Source: Amorphophallus konjac (lineage: Eukaryota > Streptophyta > Magnoliopsida > Alismatales > Araceae). Taken from it: DNA of 64,000 nt. Positions 9,465 to 20,395 of this stretch are shown here, one piece after another (within the stretch, counting starts at the first letter, position 1; each line of letters starts with the position of its first letter). The position numbers were made by a program, and so were the translations under genes. The stretch covers positions 124,001 to 188,000 of the forward strand of contig JAHNEJ010003186.1 of assembly GCA_022559845.1 (NCBI GenBank). The letters run 5' to 3'. Under the pieces are notes generated by a model, which saw only the letters and a program-made list of their open reading frames with translations, did not search any database and was not told where the DNA came from.

Positions 9465-11779
9465 AACATCATCATGAGAAATCCTTTTTACCTGATGCAT
9501 CTATGCAAAAGCCCATTTGCGAAGAATCACTTTTAACCGCTACTTTTCCAAACGGTGCCGTGATACAATCCGATATCATTCTCGGATTCCTCCCTCACCA
9601 TCATGCACCATCTTTTGAATCGGTTGCCGCATGCAAACATATGATTTTGCTCGCGGCTACCGCGGACAGCGTGCCCTCGTCTCGGAAGTCGGCACGAGCT
9701 TTTGGGCCACAATGGACCCTGATTCGGTCCATATTCACGTTGGTGGGTGGTGGTGGTGGTGGTGGAATCTTTGCTTTCTGAGACACAGCTGACTCATCGA
9801 CAATTACCGATGATGGGTCATGCTTAGTTGAACTGTTACATGAAATGTTAACAACAACCATGCCATGTTGCTCTTCTTAATAACTCCACTAGCTAAATGT
9901 TAGAAATTAAAACCTGATCAAACTCCTATGAGCATCCAGCTTATTGTCTAGCAAATGTTATGTAATTGGGCTCAGTGTGAGTGAATGTGGACGTTAATTT
10001 TTAAAAAAAACTATGTCAACTAGTCGATGATGATAATTAAGGATATATATACACTACCTTTCTAACCATAGTTAGTAAGACATTTTAATGACTAAAACGA
10101 TGATCCATCTCGATTGACTAATTTAAATTTTAAGTCAAGTGCCACAAGAAAACAATACACCTGTTGTTATGTTATAACCTATGAAACCAGTGGGAGAGAG
10201 AGTAAACCCTCCCTCCATCTGAGCCCATACCCACTTGTTTCTATCTCCCACGGCCGCTTGCCCTCGACAATTATTAGGGGCCGCAATTCAGCTGAGTCAA
10301 TTCAAACGAGTCAAAATTCAAAATAAGAAACGGGAAACATGTCTCTTGGTCAAGCTTCGTACTAATCATGGGTGGTCTAAACAATGCCAATTGCATTTGG
10401 TGCGACCAGCGACCTCAGACAAGTCGGGTTTGACACAGCTGAAATTGTACGGAGGGCTGGAATGGGATTAGTCCAAATTTTTAGTTTAAATACGAGTTTG
10501 AGATAGTGCTCTCTCATCCATGCCCAAGTCATGATTTGTCGTACCGATACGAATAAACCGTATCGTATCATACTCAAATTGGACCGATAGAATCGAGCCG
10601 GTTCTAGATCATGGCCAACTCTCTTTGAGTCGGACATAAATTTGTACGAGTCAAACCGTATCATATAATATTTGAGATGGACCGAGTCAACACGATAAAC
10701 CTTGTTCCAACTTATTAATTAGATGATTAAAAATGATCAAGTACCATGTTTACGTAGAACCTAACCATCATGAATCATGTACCGTTCACCATGTTAAAAT
10801 GCAAAGAAAGAGTCACGCGACACCATTGAGAAGAAAACCTGAATAAGAATAAGATGAGCACAACTGTGGATGAAAATGAAACGGGTAGTCTGACGCATGG
10901 GCAGGTCAGAACGGGATCACGGATGTGGTCCGAAGGAGACAAATTCCAAAGCTCAAATGAATCATTTAAGTGCCCTCTCGTCGGTAGGTGCGAGAGGTCC
11001 CCTCTCTCGTACTGGTGGTGCAATGCAAGACTTCTTGGGATTGCCTTTTGCAAAGAACGCCTCGAACACGCAAGAAACCGAAGAGAAAAAGAAGACGACA
11101 AGTTTAAGAAAAGGAACGAGGAAGTACATCACGCAAAGGATTTATAAGGTTCCGTTCATGTATGATCTATCTAATACAGTGAAGGGACTACCTCTCAAGA
11201 ACCCTAAACCTAAGTGCACCCACCCGGTCAGAATTAAAGAGAGATTATAAAAATAATTATACGTAATTATATGCAAGGTTAACGGAGCAGGACTTCCCAC
11301 TGAAAAAAAGAAGTCCATCCACCGTCACTTAAGGAGGTAACTCAAATTATGACGAAAGCTAAAACATACATGCACTCAACCCGAATAAGAACGTAAGCCA
11401 ACAAAAGTTTTAGACTACTGCTTAATGCATCCACTACACTAATTACATGGATCAATGTAATTAGTGTAATATTTAATATTATTTTAGTGACCTTCGTTAT
11501 AAACTTATTTGGCTCCCATGTCACGTCATCAGGTGACGTGACATGAGAGTCAAATAAAAAAAATTACTTCCATATGAATAGTGAAAATAGTATTTTATTT
11601 TTCACTATTCACGTTACCCAAGAAGTCTCGCATGTTCTAAAAAAAAAGTTCTCAGACTAAGGATGGGGCCACTCAAAAAAAATTTTAAAAAATATTAACG
11701 GTTATACTAATTACACCGATGGATGTAATTAATGTAGTTGGTGCACTGAACATTACTCATGCTACTTTGGGTTGATTGT
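9465..11779. repeat. Duplicated segment, left copy (S1)
   Basis: This segment aligns by eye, in the same orientation, with the right edge of the window. The blocks are 9465-9660 with 59611-59805, about 9786-9965 with 60358-60545, about 10430-10520 and 10690-11406 with 62995-63945, and 11765-11779 plus 59030-59056 with 63961-64000. Shared strings include CCAAACGGTGCCGTGA, ATGAGCACAACTGT and CTCAAGAACCCTAAACC. Frames are not conserved between the copies, so I call no gene. S1 has extra sequence at about 10521-10690 and a MITE at 11426-11745. S1 is interrupted at 11779 by the transposon nest. Confidence 0.8.
11426..11745. mobile_element. MITE with ~40-bp inverted ends, inserted in S1
   Basis: The left end 11426-11465 (TGCATCCACTACACTAATTA...) is matched by the reverse complement of 11706-11745 with several mismatches. 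The sister segment S2 lacks about 355 bp here (its alignment jumps from the equivalent of 11406 to 11765), which independently supports an insertion. The interior holds a 23-bp-arm hairpin (11506-11528 against 11534-11556, 5-nt loop, two mismatches) and a second inverted pair based on GAATAGTGAAAA. There is no coding capacity. The TIR length suggests a Mutator-type MITE, but I could not fix a target duplication. Confidence 0.7.
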
Positions 11780-12882
11780 CAATATAATAAGGAGTGTGAT
11801 TAGTGACAAAAATTTTATGATGAAAATTTTATTATCACTATAAGAAAGAGTGTGATTATTGACGGAAAATTTACGACGAATGTCGTAAACTAGCGACGGA
11901 TCAAAAATCTATCGCGATCTTTGGCTACTAAATTTATTTTGTAAATTTGTGTTGATTTAATGAATGATTTGCGATAAAAAATAGAGACAGATTTGTAATG
12001 AATTTTTTTTCTATCGTCGATATCCTCACAAGTCGCAGTCGTAAAGAATTTTGCACCGAAAATCAATCTGTCGCAAATTCCGTTACAAAAGAGCATCGGA
12101 TTGACGATCGAAAGTGTATCTGTAGCACAAAATTCTCGAGGGCCAGCCTGTTAAGGGATCGGGATTGCCCGGATGCTCTAAGTGGAGCTAAGAAGTATCG
12201 GGTTACAATAAAAGTAAGAAAATCGGCCCGAATTAATCTTTATTGGGCCTAAAGTGAATAGTTAAAAATTACTATTCACAAATGCTCGTTTTTTTGTCGA
12301 TATGTAATCATCCGGCGGCCAGAATGATTCCTCCTCGTGGTAGGGTGTCGAGGACCATTGGCTTTGTCCCTGGGTCGAATGAGACAACGATGCGGGGTCA
12401 CACGGACACCCGGTGAAACAATTAATGCATTAGGTAAATGGTGATAATAATAAATAAACAAAATCTTCGCAATGCATCTGCCGTATCACTTGTTAAGTGA
12501 AAAAGGGGTCTGCCATATCAATTGAAAGGGGGCTGCCGTTTCATTTGAAAAGGGGCATTAAATGCAGAGTTGATTGGCGAATGAGGGGGATAAAGAGATG
12601 CGATTGGGGGGCTGCCGTATCACCTTCTGAATGGGAAATTGGGGCTGCTGATTCATTTGTTGGAAAGAAAATAGAAATAGGGCAGTTGTTCCACATTTTA
12701 AAGGGAAAAAAAGGAAGAATAGTGGGGGCAATGGGTAACTACAGAGGTGTTGTATCATTCGTCGAGGAGATGAAATGGAGGCTCATTTATGGCGTCGGAT
12801 CACCACCTTGCATAAGACAAAGATATGAAAAGGCAGCAGCATGTTTGATTGTCTGCTATACGAAGAAGGCGAGAGAGAGGAT
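11780..12882. mobile_element. Left arm of a decayed carrier transposon, CACTA-like
   Basis: The stretch includes CACTATAAGAAAGAGTGTG at 11836. It is followed by repeated short motifs of the GACGAA/GCGACGGAT/GTCGCAAAT kind (about 11865-12110), typical of the subterminal regions of plant CACTA (En/Spm) elements. Matching motifs lie at 58500-59029. No clean terminal inverted repeat or transposase remains. The part from about 12480 has repeated CTGCCGTATCAC/GGGGCTGCCG motifs, which reappear just right of element A (about 42833). The last 5 bases (AGGAT, 12878-12882) are the left target duplication of element A. Confidence 0.5.
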
Positions 12883-14254
12883 TGAAGTCTGGAGATTAAA
12901 TGGCACCTAAGAGAGAGGTGAATTGGGTGTTGGTATTTTTAATCAAATTTTTTTGACTTTTTTATAAAATATGTGATAAGATGCTAATATGAGAAACAAA
13001 ACTAACAACAGCCAACAAACAAGGCAAAAATTATATGGTGATAAAAGGATTATGCAGGATAAAAGAGAATAAAAACTGAACTGGAATGCACACTTACGAT
13101 TTGCACAGAAAGGAGATAGAGGAAAAGGAACAAACCACACTGAGACAACGATTTTTAGGTGGTTCGGATGCCACAACGGCAACCTACGTCCACCCCTCAC
13201 GGACTGTGAGGATCCACACACTATCTTGTAAGAAGTTACAAGATCAAACACACACAACACTCACACACTGGGAAGGAGAGTTCCCGCGAAGGTGTAAGAA
13301 ACACCTTAACACACACGCAGCTACAACGGAGAACACACAAACACACACACACGGATCTAGGAAGATCCACACATACTGAAATGTTTAACAATTACAAGAA
13401 TCGCAGATGAAGCTTAAGAGAACAAGATGAATTTAGAACACAAGATAAGAATCTTGATTTGCTCCCCCTTAATGGATGATTGGATGCTTTGGATGCAGCT
13501 TGAATCCTTGGGCTGATCTTCACTTGATTGGATGAAGAAGGATGAAGAACTTTTCTCGGAGTACTGTTCACATCTACAGTGCTGAATCCCTTCTCTTCCT
13601 CTTGGCAACCCCCTTGATCCACCTTAAGCATTAGGGTTTTCCAATCCCTATTGTATATGTTTTATAGGTTCTTGAATGGTCCAAGGACTCTCCCAGACCA
13701 GATCCACAATTTCTGGAGAGTTTGGTTGCTTAGGGATTAAACAATATCCATGAGAATGGCTTTGCTCGAAATGATAAAAAGTCAACAATTGTTGACAGCT
13801 CGGGGCTGGCGGTCGACCTGCAGGGGCTGGCGGTCGACCGCCACTGAGAAACCTGCAGGTGGCCGGTCCCTGGGAATTCTGGTCGACCGAGATTTGAGGG
13901 GCGGTCGACCGCCACTGTGACAGACTGTAGAGAAATATATTTTGTTATTTTAGGTCGACCGGAGTCATGCTGGAGGTCGACCGGACTTTCAAAAGACCTG
14001 AAAGATAAAGAGTTTAGCCCATAGAACCATATCCATAAGATCGAGACATGAATTGGATGCATGTTTATAGGTAATTTCAAGTTCATTGAAGATCTTACAA
14101 AACCATTCGGAAGGCTAAAACCTTAAGCAAGGGCATGAAGAAATCCGACCTTGAAAACTTGTGAAAAACACTTAGGTCAGAGATTCCAAACATGTGAGCC
14201 ACCAAAAGTCCTTGGTTTTGTTATCATCAAAAACACCGAGATATATATACAACA
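12883..14254 (-). repeat. Element A 3' LTR (left copy)
   Basis: This is a 1372-bp LTR bounded by TGAAGTC (left) and ACAACA (right). On the minus strand a TATAAA lies at 13661-13666 and is a candidate promoter. A cluster of GGTCGACC palindromes lies at about 13805-13985, including GGCGGTCGACCGCC twice. The CACACA-rich part is at about 13245-13380. Comparing the first ~200 bases with the right copy by eye shows roughly a dozen differences. Confidence 0.9.
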
Positions 14255-14735
14255 ATCTCCCCTTTTTTGATGATGACAAAACGCTAGGGTTTACAAACCA
14301 AGGTTTATGTTATTAGGAAATTCAGATTGAACGTTGTACTAGAAGGTCATTCACCAAACCAAACCTATCAACATGATGTAGCACAGACCACTAGTTTGTC
14401 AACAAGAATATGAAATGAGACACAAAAGCCAACAATTGAATTCAAACACCGGTGCTTTCAATTCATCATAGTTTCATTACAAGGTACATTAGTGCGAGTG
14501 AATGCACGACTCTAAAACCAAAGTCTAAGCAAAAGACTAATACTGCTGACAGCCCTCACATGTGACATGCAAGCAAGCAACACAACCACACAACAACATA
14601 CATAAGTAGATAATAAACCTGCCCTACTACTTCTCCCCGTTGTCAACAGCAAAAAGGGATAGGATAGATGAAGGAGGGACTCAAGCAACACTAGACCAAA
14701 AGAGAACACGCTAGAGTTGAAAACAAAACAAATCC
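14255..14735 (-). other. Element A internal sequence: polypurine tract and 3' untranslated stretch
   Basis: On the minus strand this lies between the stop codon of the A protein and the 3' LTR. The tract at 14255-14282 reads, on the minus strand, as CATCATC followed by an A-rich then G-rich run just before the LTR. This is the primer site for plus-strand DNA synthesis in LTR elements. I see no other gene. Confidence 0.7.
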
Positions 14736-16187
14736 TCATGGAGCATCTTCAGGAGGTGGCTGATCTGCTGGAGGTGTAGGTGGAAGGCCAAGGTGCCGAC
14801 GAATGTCGCCAAGATGGTGGCCATGACTGTGAAGAAGATCAAGAATATGACCAATGGATTCATCACGAGCCGCATCCTGGCGCCGCATGCCAAGAAGGGA
14901 GAGGTGCATGAAGCTGAAGGATTGGCCAGACTCAGCTAAATCATGTCGGAAAGAAGTCATGTGGGTGGTGAGAGTGGCCATCTGAGTAGAGAGAGTCTCG
15001 AAGGCAGTAGAGAAGGTGGCCATGCGCCCTGATAGGGTGTCAAACGTAGTCCCCATAGTGTCTCCAAGGGTAGAGAGACGATCCCAAAGGTTATCCACAC
15101 GAGTCTCCAAGCCGGTAAGCCGCCCGTCAAGAGCCTCGTAGTCCACCGAAGGGCGCTGTCCGGCCCCCTGAGTGGAAGATTCCCCATGGTGAAACTGGGG
15201 TGAAGGAGGCATCTCAAGAGCCGGGTGATACAAGGATGATGGAGGAGGCTGCTCCTCAGCTGGAACTGGAAGGGGGACATCCCCTTCGCCTTGCTGCTGC
15301 GTTGGCTCATCATCTTCCTCACTGATCTCATCTTCCCCATAAACTGGAATGTCCCGCACAAGCTTGCCGTCGGGACAAAAGTAGTAGCCAAAATATGTGA
15401 AAATTTTATGCTTATTGTACACATCATCCTGCCGAACATAGATGAACTGCTCATTTGCCACATTAATCCCGGCATAAATGAAGACACCGGTCAACTGCGA
15501 AGCATAGGGAAGAGACCGCCGGAGGTAGGTACGACAGGTTCCAATCAGATCAGTCATGAGCCGACCCATATTGATTTGAATACCATTCATAACATGATAG
15601 AACAGAAATCGCTGAACCTCTGTAACCTCATCCCGACTGCCCACTTTGGGATAAATCAATGATGTAAACATGTGGTGCAAGACTCGTTGTATTGGAGGAA
15701 AATGATTTGCATTCAGCTTGATCAAATTGCTCACACCGTGCACATACTCACAGTTGGTCATAGCAGTAAATGTTGCTGGAATTTCACCAAAACCATATGC
15801 CCTATCTGCACCCATGGCGGATACTCCTAGGGCCTGCTGAAATAACTCCGGAGTGATATGAAGCTCCACACCTTCAACCGTGGTGTATAACTGGTCATTC
15901 CTCACAACTAAAAATCCGTAGAACTGCTGCACCAACCGAGGATAATATCTATTGTACCGAGTAACAAAATCCATCCAACCGTCCTGAACCTCAAAAAGAG
16001 CGCACAAATTCGGGAAGAGCTCATTCACCTCATCGAAGTCAACCAAGTGAGGGTCGATAATAGGACGTGGAGGTAAAGGTGCTCGAGACAGAGGAGGAGC
16101 TTGCTGAGATGGAGGAGCCAGGGCCGCTTGCCGTTGACGGCTAGCTTCTCCTTGGGCAGAACACCGAGAACTCCGTCTTGGCAGCAT
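14736..16187 (-). CDS. Element A protein, putative plant transposon protein (Transposase_32-like)
   Basis: This is an intact 483-residue frame. I chose the ATG at 16185-16187 (MLPRRSSRCS) because it follows a non-coding leader, although the frame stays open upstream into element D. Residues about 1-45 are basic and Pro/Gln-rich. About 46-270 form a globular region (VDFDEVNELFPNL, GWMDFVTRYNRYYP, VQQFYGFLV, HHMFTSLIYP). This resembles the domain known in plant repeats as putative plant transposon protein, whose biochemical role is unknown. Residues about 280-350 are acidic and Pro/Gln-rich. About 355-440 form a helical, heptad-like region (LTGLETRVDNLWDRLSTLGD) likely to be a coiled coil. No protease, reverse transcriptase or integrase motif is present. 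Element D has cut the gene from its leader. The domain call is from memory of the family and is moderate. Confidence 0.65.
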   Translation of the reverse strand: MLPRRSSRCSAQGEASRQRQAALAPPSQQAPPLSRAPLPPRPIIDPHLVDFDEVNELFPNLCALFEVQDGWMDFVTRYNRYYPRLVQQFYGFLVVRNDQLYTTVEGVELHITPELFQQALGVSAMGADRAYGFGEIPATFTAMTNCEYVHGVSNLIKLNANHFPPIQRVLHHMFTSLIYPKVGSRDEVTEVQRFLFYHVMNGIQINMGRLMTDLIGTCRTYLRRSLPYASQLTGVFIYAGINVANEQFIYVRQDDVYNKHKIFTYFGYYFCPDGKLVRDIPVYGEDEISEEDDEPTQQQGEGDVPLPVPAEEQPPPSSLYHPALEMPPSPQFHHGESSTQGAGQRPSVDYEALDGRLTGLETRVDNLWDRLSTLGDTMGTTFDTLSGRMATFSTAFETLSTQMATLTTHMTSFRHDLAESGQSFSFMHLSLLGMRRQDAARDESIGHILDLLHSHGHHLGDIRRHLGLPPTPPADQPPPEDAP

Positions 16188-16573
16188 CCCGAACTCAAAA
16201 AACCCACCGGGAAACCCTTGAGCAATCGATCTCAACCCCGAGAACGTGGATGGAGCACAAGGGACACTTCTAGGGCTTGGAGGAACCTTTCCACAGAAAA
16301 GAAGTTGAGAGGGATCTCCACGAACGCACAACCGACAGTATGGAGGAGGTGTTGTGCCCCTTAGGCACAAGCATGTGCTATTTAATGTTGATGATTTGAT
16401 GATAGCAATGCTAGTTTTATTTTGATGATAGCAACAAAGTGAGTACATTTCTGTGCATTCTTATCCTTGAGCATTTTGCATATGATAGCAACATGAATGT
16501 TTTGAATGCATTATTCTGTTTGAATAGATTGCATTAATGTGTTCCAGCATTTCCCTGTTTGCATCATTCATGA

Positions 16574-16847
16574 AGTCCATACATTCACTGAAGCTTGCTT
16601 AGCTGAAGTGTGTACATTGCATTGCATGACTTGAAGTCTATACATCGCATGTGTGCTTCATGCTAAGTCTATACAGGCTAAGTCTGTCGGTCTTGTGACT
16701 CATGCATTCATTGTTAAAGTCTATAAAGACTTCAGTGCATTCTCTTTGTGTCTCACATGTCAAAGTCTGTACAGTCTGCATCGCATGCACTTTAAATATG
16801 TCAAGTCTGTACAATGGTCTTGGCATATGCATTCATCAAGTCTATAC
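16574..16847 (+). repeat. Motif array, 5' LTR of D, part 1 (AAGTCTRTACATTG)
   Basis: About ten motif copies lie here, at irregular spacing of roughly 20-45 bp, before E interrupts the array. E landed in a copy of the motif, and the duplicated target TATAC is the motif core. The array resumes at 19260. Confidence 0.9.
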
Positions 16848-19259
16848 TGTAATATCCCAGACCTTTCGGATCCTTCTTCGTGGGTCCCGGATCTGGTTTT
16901 CGGAGCGTCCGGCTCTGTTGTGTCTGAAATTTCGTTTCAGACATCTTTCGTGTTCGGATCGGCGCGATCCGGAGTCGTTTCGGAGGCCCGGAGGCGTTCC
17001 GCGGCTTTTTCGTGTGGGTTTTCCGATTCCCGGTGTGTGTTTCGGCTTTTCCTTCGGACGCTCGCTGCGGGTTAACTGGGCCGTTCACCCGGGCACGAGT
17101 GGTACCGTTGTGATCGGTGCGTTCCGAGGATTCCAGAAATGTATTTTTCTATTTTTCGGTATTTTTCCGAAAATTCGGATTTTCTATAAAGCCTAATCCT
17201 TTTTCTTTTCTTTTTCCCTTTTCTCTTTCTTCTTCCTCTTCCTCTCTCTCGCGACCGTGAGCCCCTCTCTCTCCCTCTCTCCCATTCGGACGCGGCGAGC
17301 CCCTCTCCGGCTACGGACGGCGGCGGGGCGACGGCGCGGACGCGTGGGCGACGGTGAGACGATCTCGTGGGCGTGCGGCAAGCGTGGGGAGCGTGGGGAG
17401 TTCGTAAAGCTTCGAGCATTCTTCGTGATTCGTGATCGATCCGGCGGAGCATTCGCTCCATCGAGGTAGGGTGACGTTCCTTAGCCTCATGCCGATCTTT
17501 TCCGCGATTTATAGGCCGCGGGGAGGCCGAGAGGGGATCATTTGAGCGTTTTTGGGTTTTTCCATGATTTGGGGAGAGCTCGCCCGATCTATGAATTCAG
17601 TGCATAGATTCGTGTTTTGAGGGCCTAGAATCATGCTAGGGGTCCCCAGGGGTCTTCCCCTTTGTTTTCCCCCTCTCCTATGGAGGTATGGGGGCGTGGT
17701 TAGAATTTTTGGGCGTTCTTACCGTTTTCGGCCGCGGACTGAGAACGCGCTATACTCCAGTAGCGCGTTCTTGGAGGTCCGCTGCCCCGACCGAGCGCGT
17801 TCATCGGAGAAGATGAACAGTTTGGCGGTTCGTGTCGCGCTATAGGGTCCTAGCGCGATCATCCTTGTCGCGCTAGGAGGACCTAGCGCGATGGTCCTTG
17901 TCGCGCTAGGGTTCCCTAGCGGGATGGTCCCTGTCGCTCTAGGGAGACCTAGCGCGATCTTCCCTGTTGCGCTAGGGTTCCCTAGCGCGTTCTTCCGTGT
18001 CGCTCTAGGTGTCCCTAGCGTGATCTTGCCTGTTGTTGGGTGTTTCCCTTGGGCCGTGTGTGCGTCCCGGCCACCCCGTGGAGTTCCGTGACCGTGTCTT
18101 TGGTGTCCGGAAGTCCCATTTGCCTCGGTCAGGCATTTGACCGTGGGCAGTGCGTCTGTTTCTTTTCCGACCGTGGTCACCGTGCGACGGGGCTGGTGCG
18201 TGGGGTGATTCCCACACGTTGTCGGATTCGGACGTCGTTTTCTGTTGACTCGAGAGTCTACTCCTTCAGTGACCCTCCACTAGTCGTAGCCTACTAGTAC
18301 GCGGGTGCTAGTCGCACCAGGGAGTGGTGTACGGGCCGACCTTTCGAGACGGTTTGTGGACCGGTTGCCATTGGGCCCCACGTCTTGCAGCCAGAGTCCG
18401 GCTGAGGGGAAAATCGGTCAGAGGGCCAGACCAGGGACGCGCGGTCTGTGTGTGCACACGTGGTTGGGGGCGGTTGGACCCACGTCGACGGGCGTGACCC
18501 CAGCTAGTCACTTGTTTGTGGTTACTTGTACGGTGTTTTGCGCCTCGGGTAGGACCTACCACGTCAGGCGGTTCACCTGCGGTGCGGTGTAAGACGTCAG
18601 GGGACGCTACCGGCTGTGCTTCTAGTGGGTGGTACTCCTGTCGAGTACGGAGTGTCAGACTGTCAGTCGTGTGTTTCCGACCTTCGGGTTTGACGGTTCG
18701 ACAGTTGAGTTTCGGTCTTCTCGTACCGTGGCACGTGTGTCGGTTTGCGTGCCGTAGGGTCTAGTTCTGTAGAGTACAGGGCTTTCCTTCCCGAGGTACT
18801 TTCCTACCGCTAGTGTAGTGGTTTCTCGTTTTGCGAGGTAGGGTTCGAGTGATCCCTACTGAGTCTTGTTCTGAGACTCATTCCCTGCGTGTTTTCACCG
18901 TGTTTCAGGTGAGGCGCCACCTTCGGGGAGCGCGTCAGGAGCGCAGCGTGGTGCGGGTGCCCAGAGGTAGTGCTAGAGGTCAGAGCCGGGGTATGCCCCG
19001 TGTAGCTGTACTTTTCTTTCTTGTCACTGTACTAGTCGTGGACTACTGTTGCTGTTGTTATTATTTTATTGTGGACCATGTAATATGTTAATTTACTTCC
19101 TGCTTAGCATTATCACTGTTTAATTTCTGTAATTATTTGTGATACTTGTGTAGTCTCCACACCATCCTTTTAACCCTTCCGAGTCTTCGGACTCGTGGGT
19201 GGCGGTGCGAGTCTCGGGTTATCGGGCCTTCCCGGTAATCGGATTCTCGGGTCGTTACA
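16848..19259 (+). mobile_element. Element E: solo LTR, probably gypsy, in the 5' LTR of D
   Basis: It starts TGTAATATCCCAGACC, ends GGGTCGTTACA, and is flanked by TATAC on both sides (16843-16847 and 19260-19264). The homologous position in the D 3' LTR (about 26289) lacks it, so the 2412-bp boundaries are exact. There is no internal coding region, so it is a solo LTR, normally left by recombination between the two LTRs of a full element. The GC content is far above that of its surroundings. TATAAA at 17185-17190, before a CT-rich leader, is the candidate promoter. The TGTAAT...TTACA ends resemble B and C, suggesting Ty3/gypsy, but this is inference. The orientation is inferred from the TATA box. 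Confidence 0.93.
17834..18031 (+). repeat. Six 33-bp tandem hairpin units in E
   Basis: There are six consecutive units of exactly 33 bp. Each contains an inverted repeat of the CGCGCTAGG...CCTAGCGCG kind with a short loop. Because 33 is a multiple of three, one frame reads as an 11-residue repeat (VALGFPSAIFP-like). The absence of a convincing start and the LTR context argue against a protein. Confidence 0.9.
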
Positions 19260-20395
19260 TATACGCTGGAAGACGAAGTCTATACAGCGTCTCACGTTGC
19301 ATCCAGCAAGTCTGTACAGTGAGCGTTTCATTGGTGAAGTCTGTACACTCACCAGTTGAACTTCAAAGTCCATACATTGGACTGTAGCTTGCACGAAGCT
19401 AAGTCCATACATCGCTCAAGTCTGTACAGAGTCCAGCGTCTCGTTCATGCATTGTTCACAAAGACTGCACATTCTATTGTTCATGAAGTCTGTACACTAG
19501 ACTGTGTCCTTGTGCATCACATTAAGTCTATACATTGCATTGGCTAAAGTCTGCACAACGTCCGTCTCATTTAGCGTCTAAGGCAAAGTCAATACATTGC
19601 TGCAGTAACGCAAGTATACACATCATCCGTCTCAATGAGCGTCTCATGCAAGTCTATACATTACTGGTTCATGCATCAGTCTTCTAAGTCCATACATTAG
19701 ACTGTAGCATGCATTTGACGATGGCATCAAATCTGTACAGTGGACCGTCTCAATTAGCGTCTTATGCATTGAGCAAAGTCTATACAGACTTCAGCGTCTC
19801 ATGCAGCGTCTTATGCAAAGTCCATACATTGCACTGTGCATCCTTCGTTGAACTTCCAAGTCTATACATTGAAGCAAAGTCTGTACAACCATCAGTGATC
19901 TCCCAAGTATGTACATACAACTGTTCATCTTTGAAGTCTGTACATTGGAAGTTTTACCTACGTTTTCCTTCAAGTCTATACATCGGTAATTTTACCGTCG
20001 TTTCCCTTGAAGTCTATACACTGATCGCTTTACCGTCGTTTCCATTGGAAGTCCATACATTCGCTGCTTCTTTGTTCAAGTCTATACAGCCTTTCATCTT
20101 GAAAGTCTATACATCGGGAAGTCTTCACATTGGCTGTTGAATGATGTGCAAGTCTGTACACTGGCCTAGCATTCAAGTTTGATCATTGGCCAAGTCTACA
20201 CATCGGCAATGTAGCATGCATTTCGTAAAGTCTATACACTGCATGCCTCACTCTAAGTCTATACACTCGTGAGTGTCTCATCAAGTCCATACACTGGCTT
20301 TGAGCTGAAGTCTATACAGTGCCTCAGGCTGAGCAAGTCCATGCATTGGCTGTTGTACTTCACAAGTGTGTACAACGAAGTCTATACACTGCTAT
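19260..20395 (+). repeat. Motif array, 5' LTR of D, part 2 (AAGTCTRTACATTG)
   Basis: The motif array continues after E with several dozen copies. The core GTCTATAC/GTCTGTAC/GTCCATAC is conserved, whereas the 15-30 bp spacers differ from one another. The order of copies matches the 3' LTR array at 26014-27415. Confidence 0.9.

Noticed and set aside
10854..11250. S1 frames starting MSTTVDENETG as a gene
   Set aside because: The start is matched in S2 (63245), but the frame is not conserved after about 40 codons and no domain is recognised.
17891..18091. 11-residue protein repeat (VALGFPS) in element E
   Set aside because: It arises from a 33-bp DNA repeat inside a solo LTR; hairpin structure explains it better than coding.
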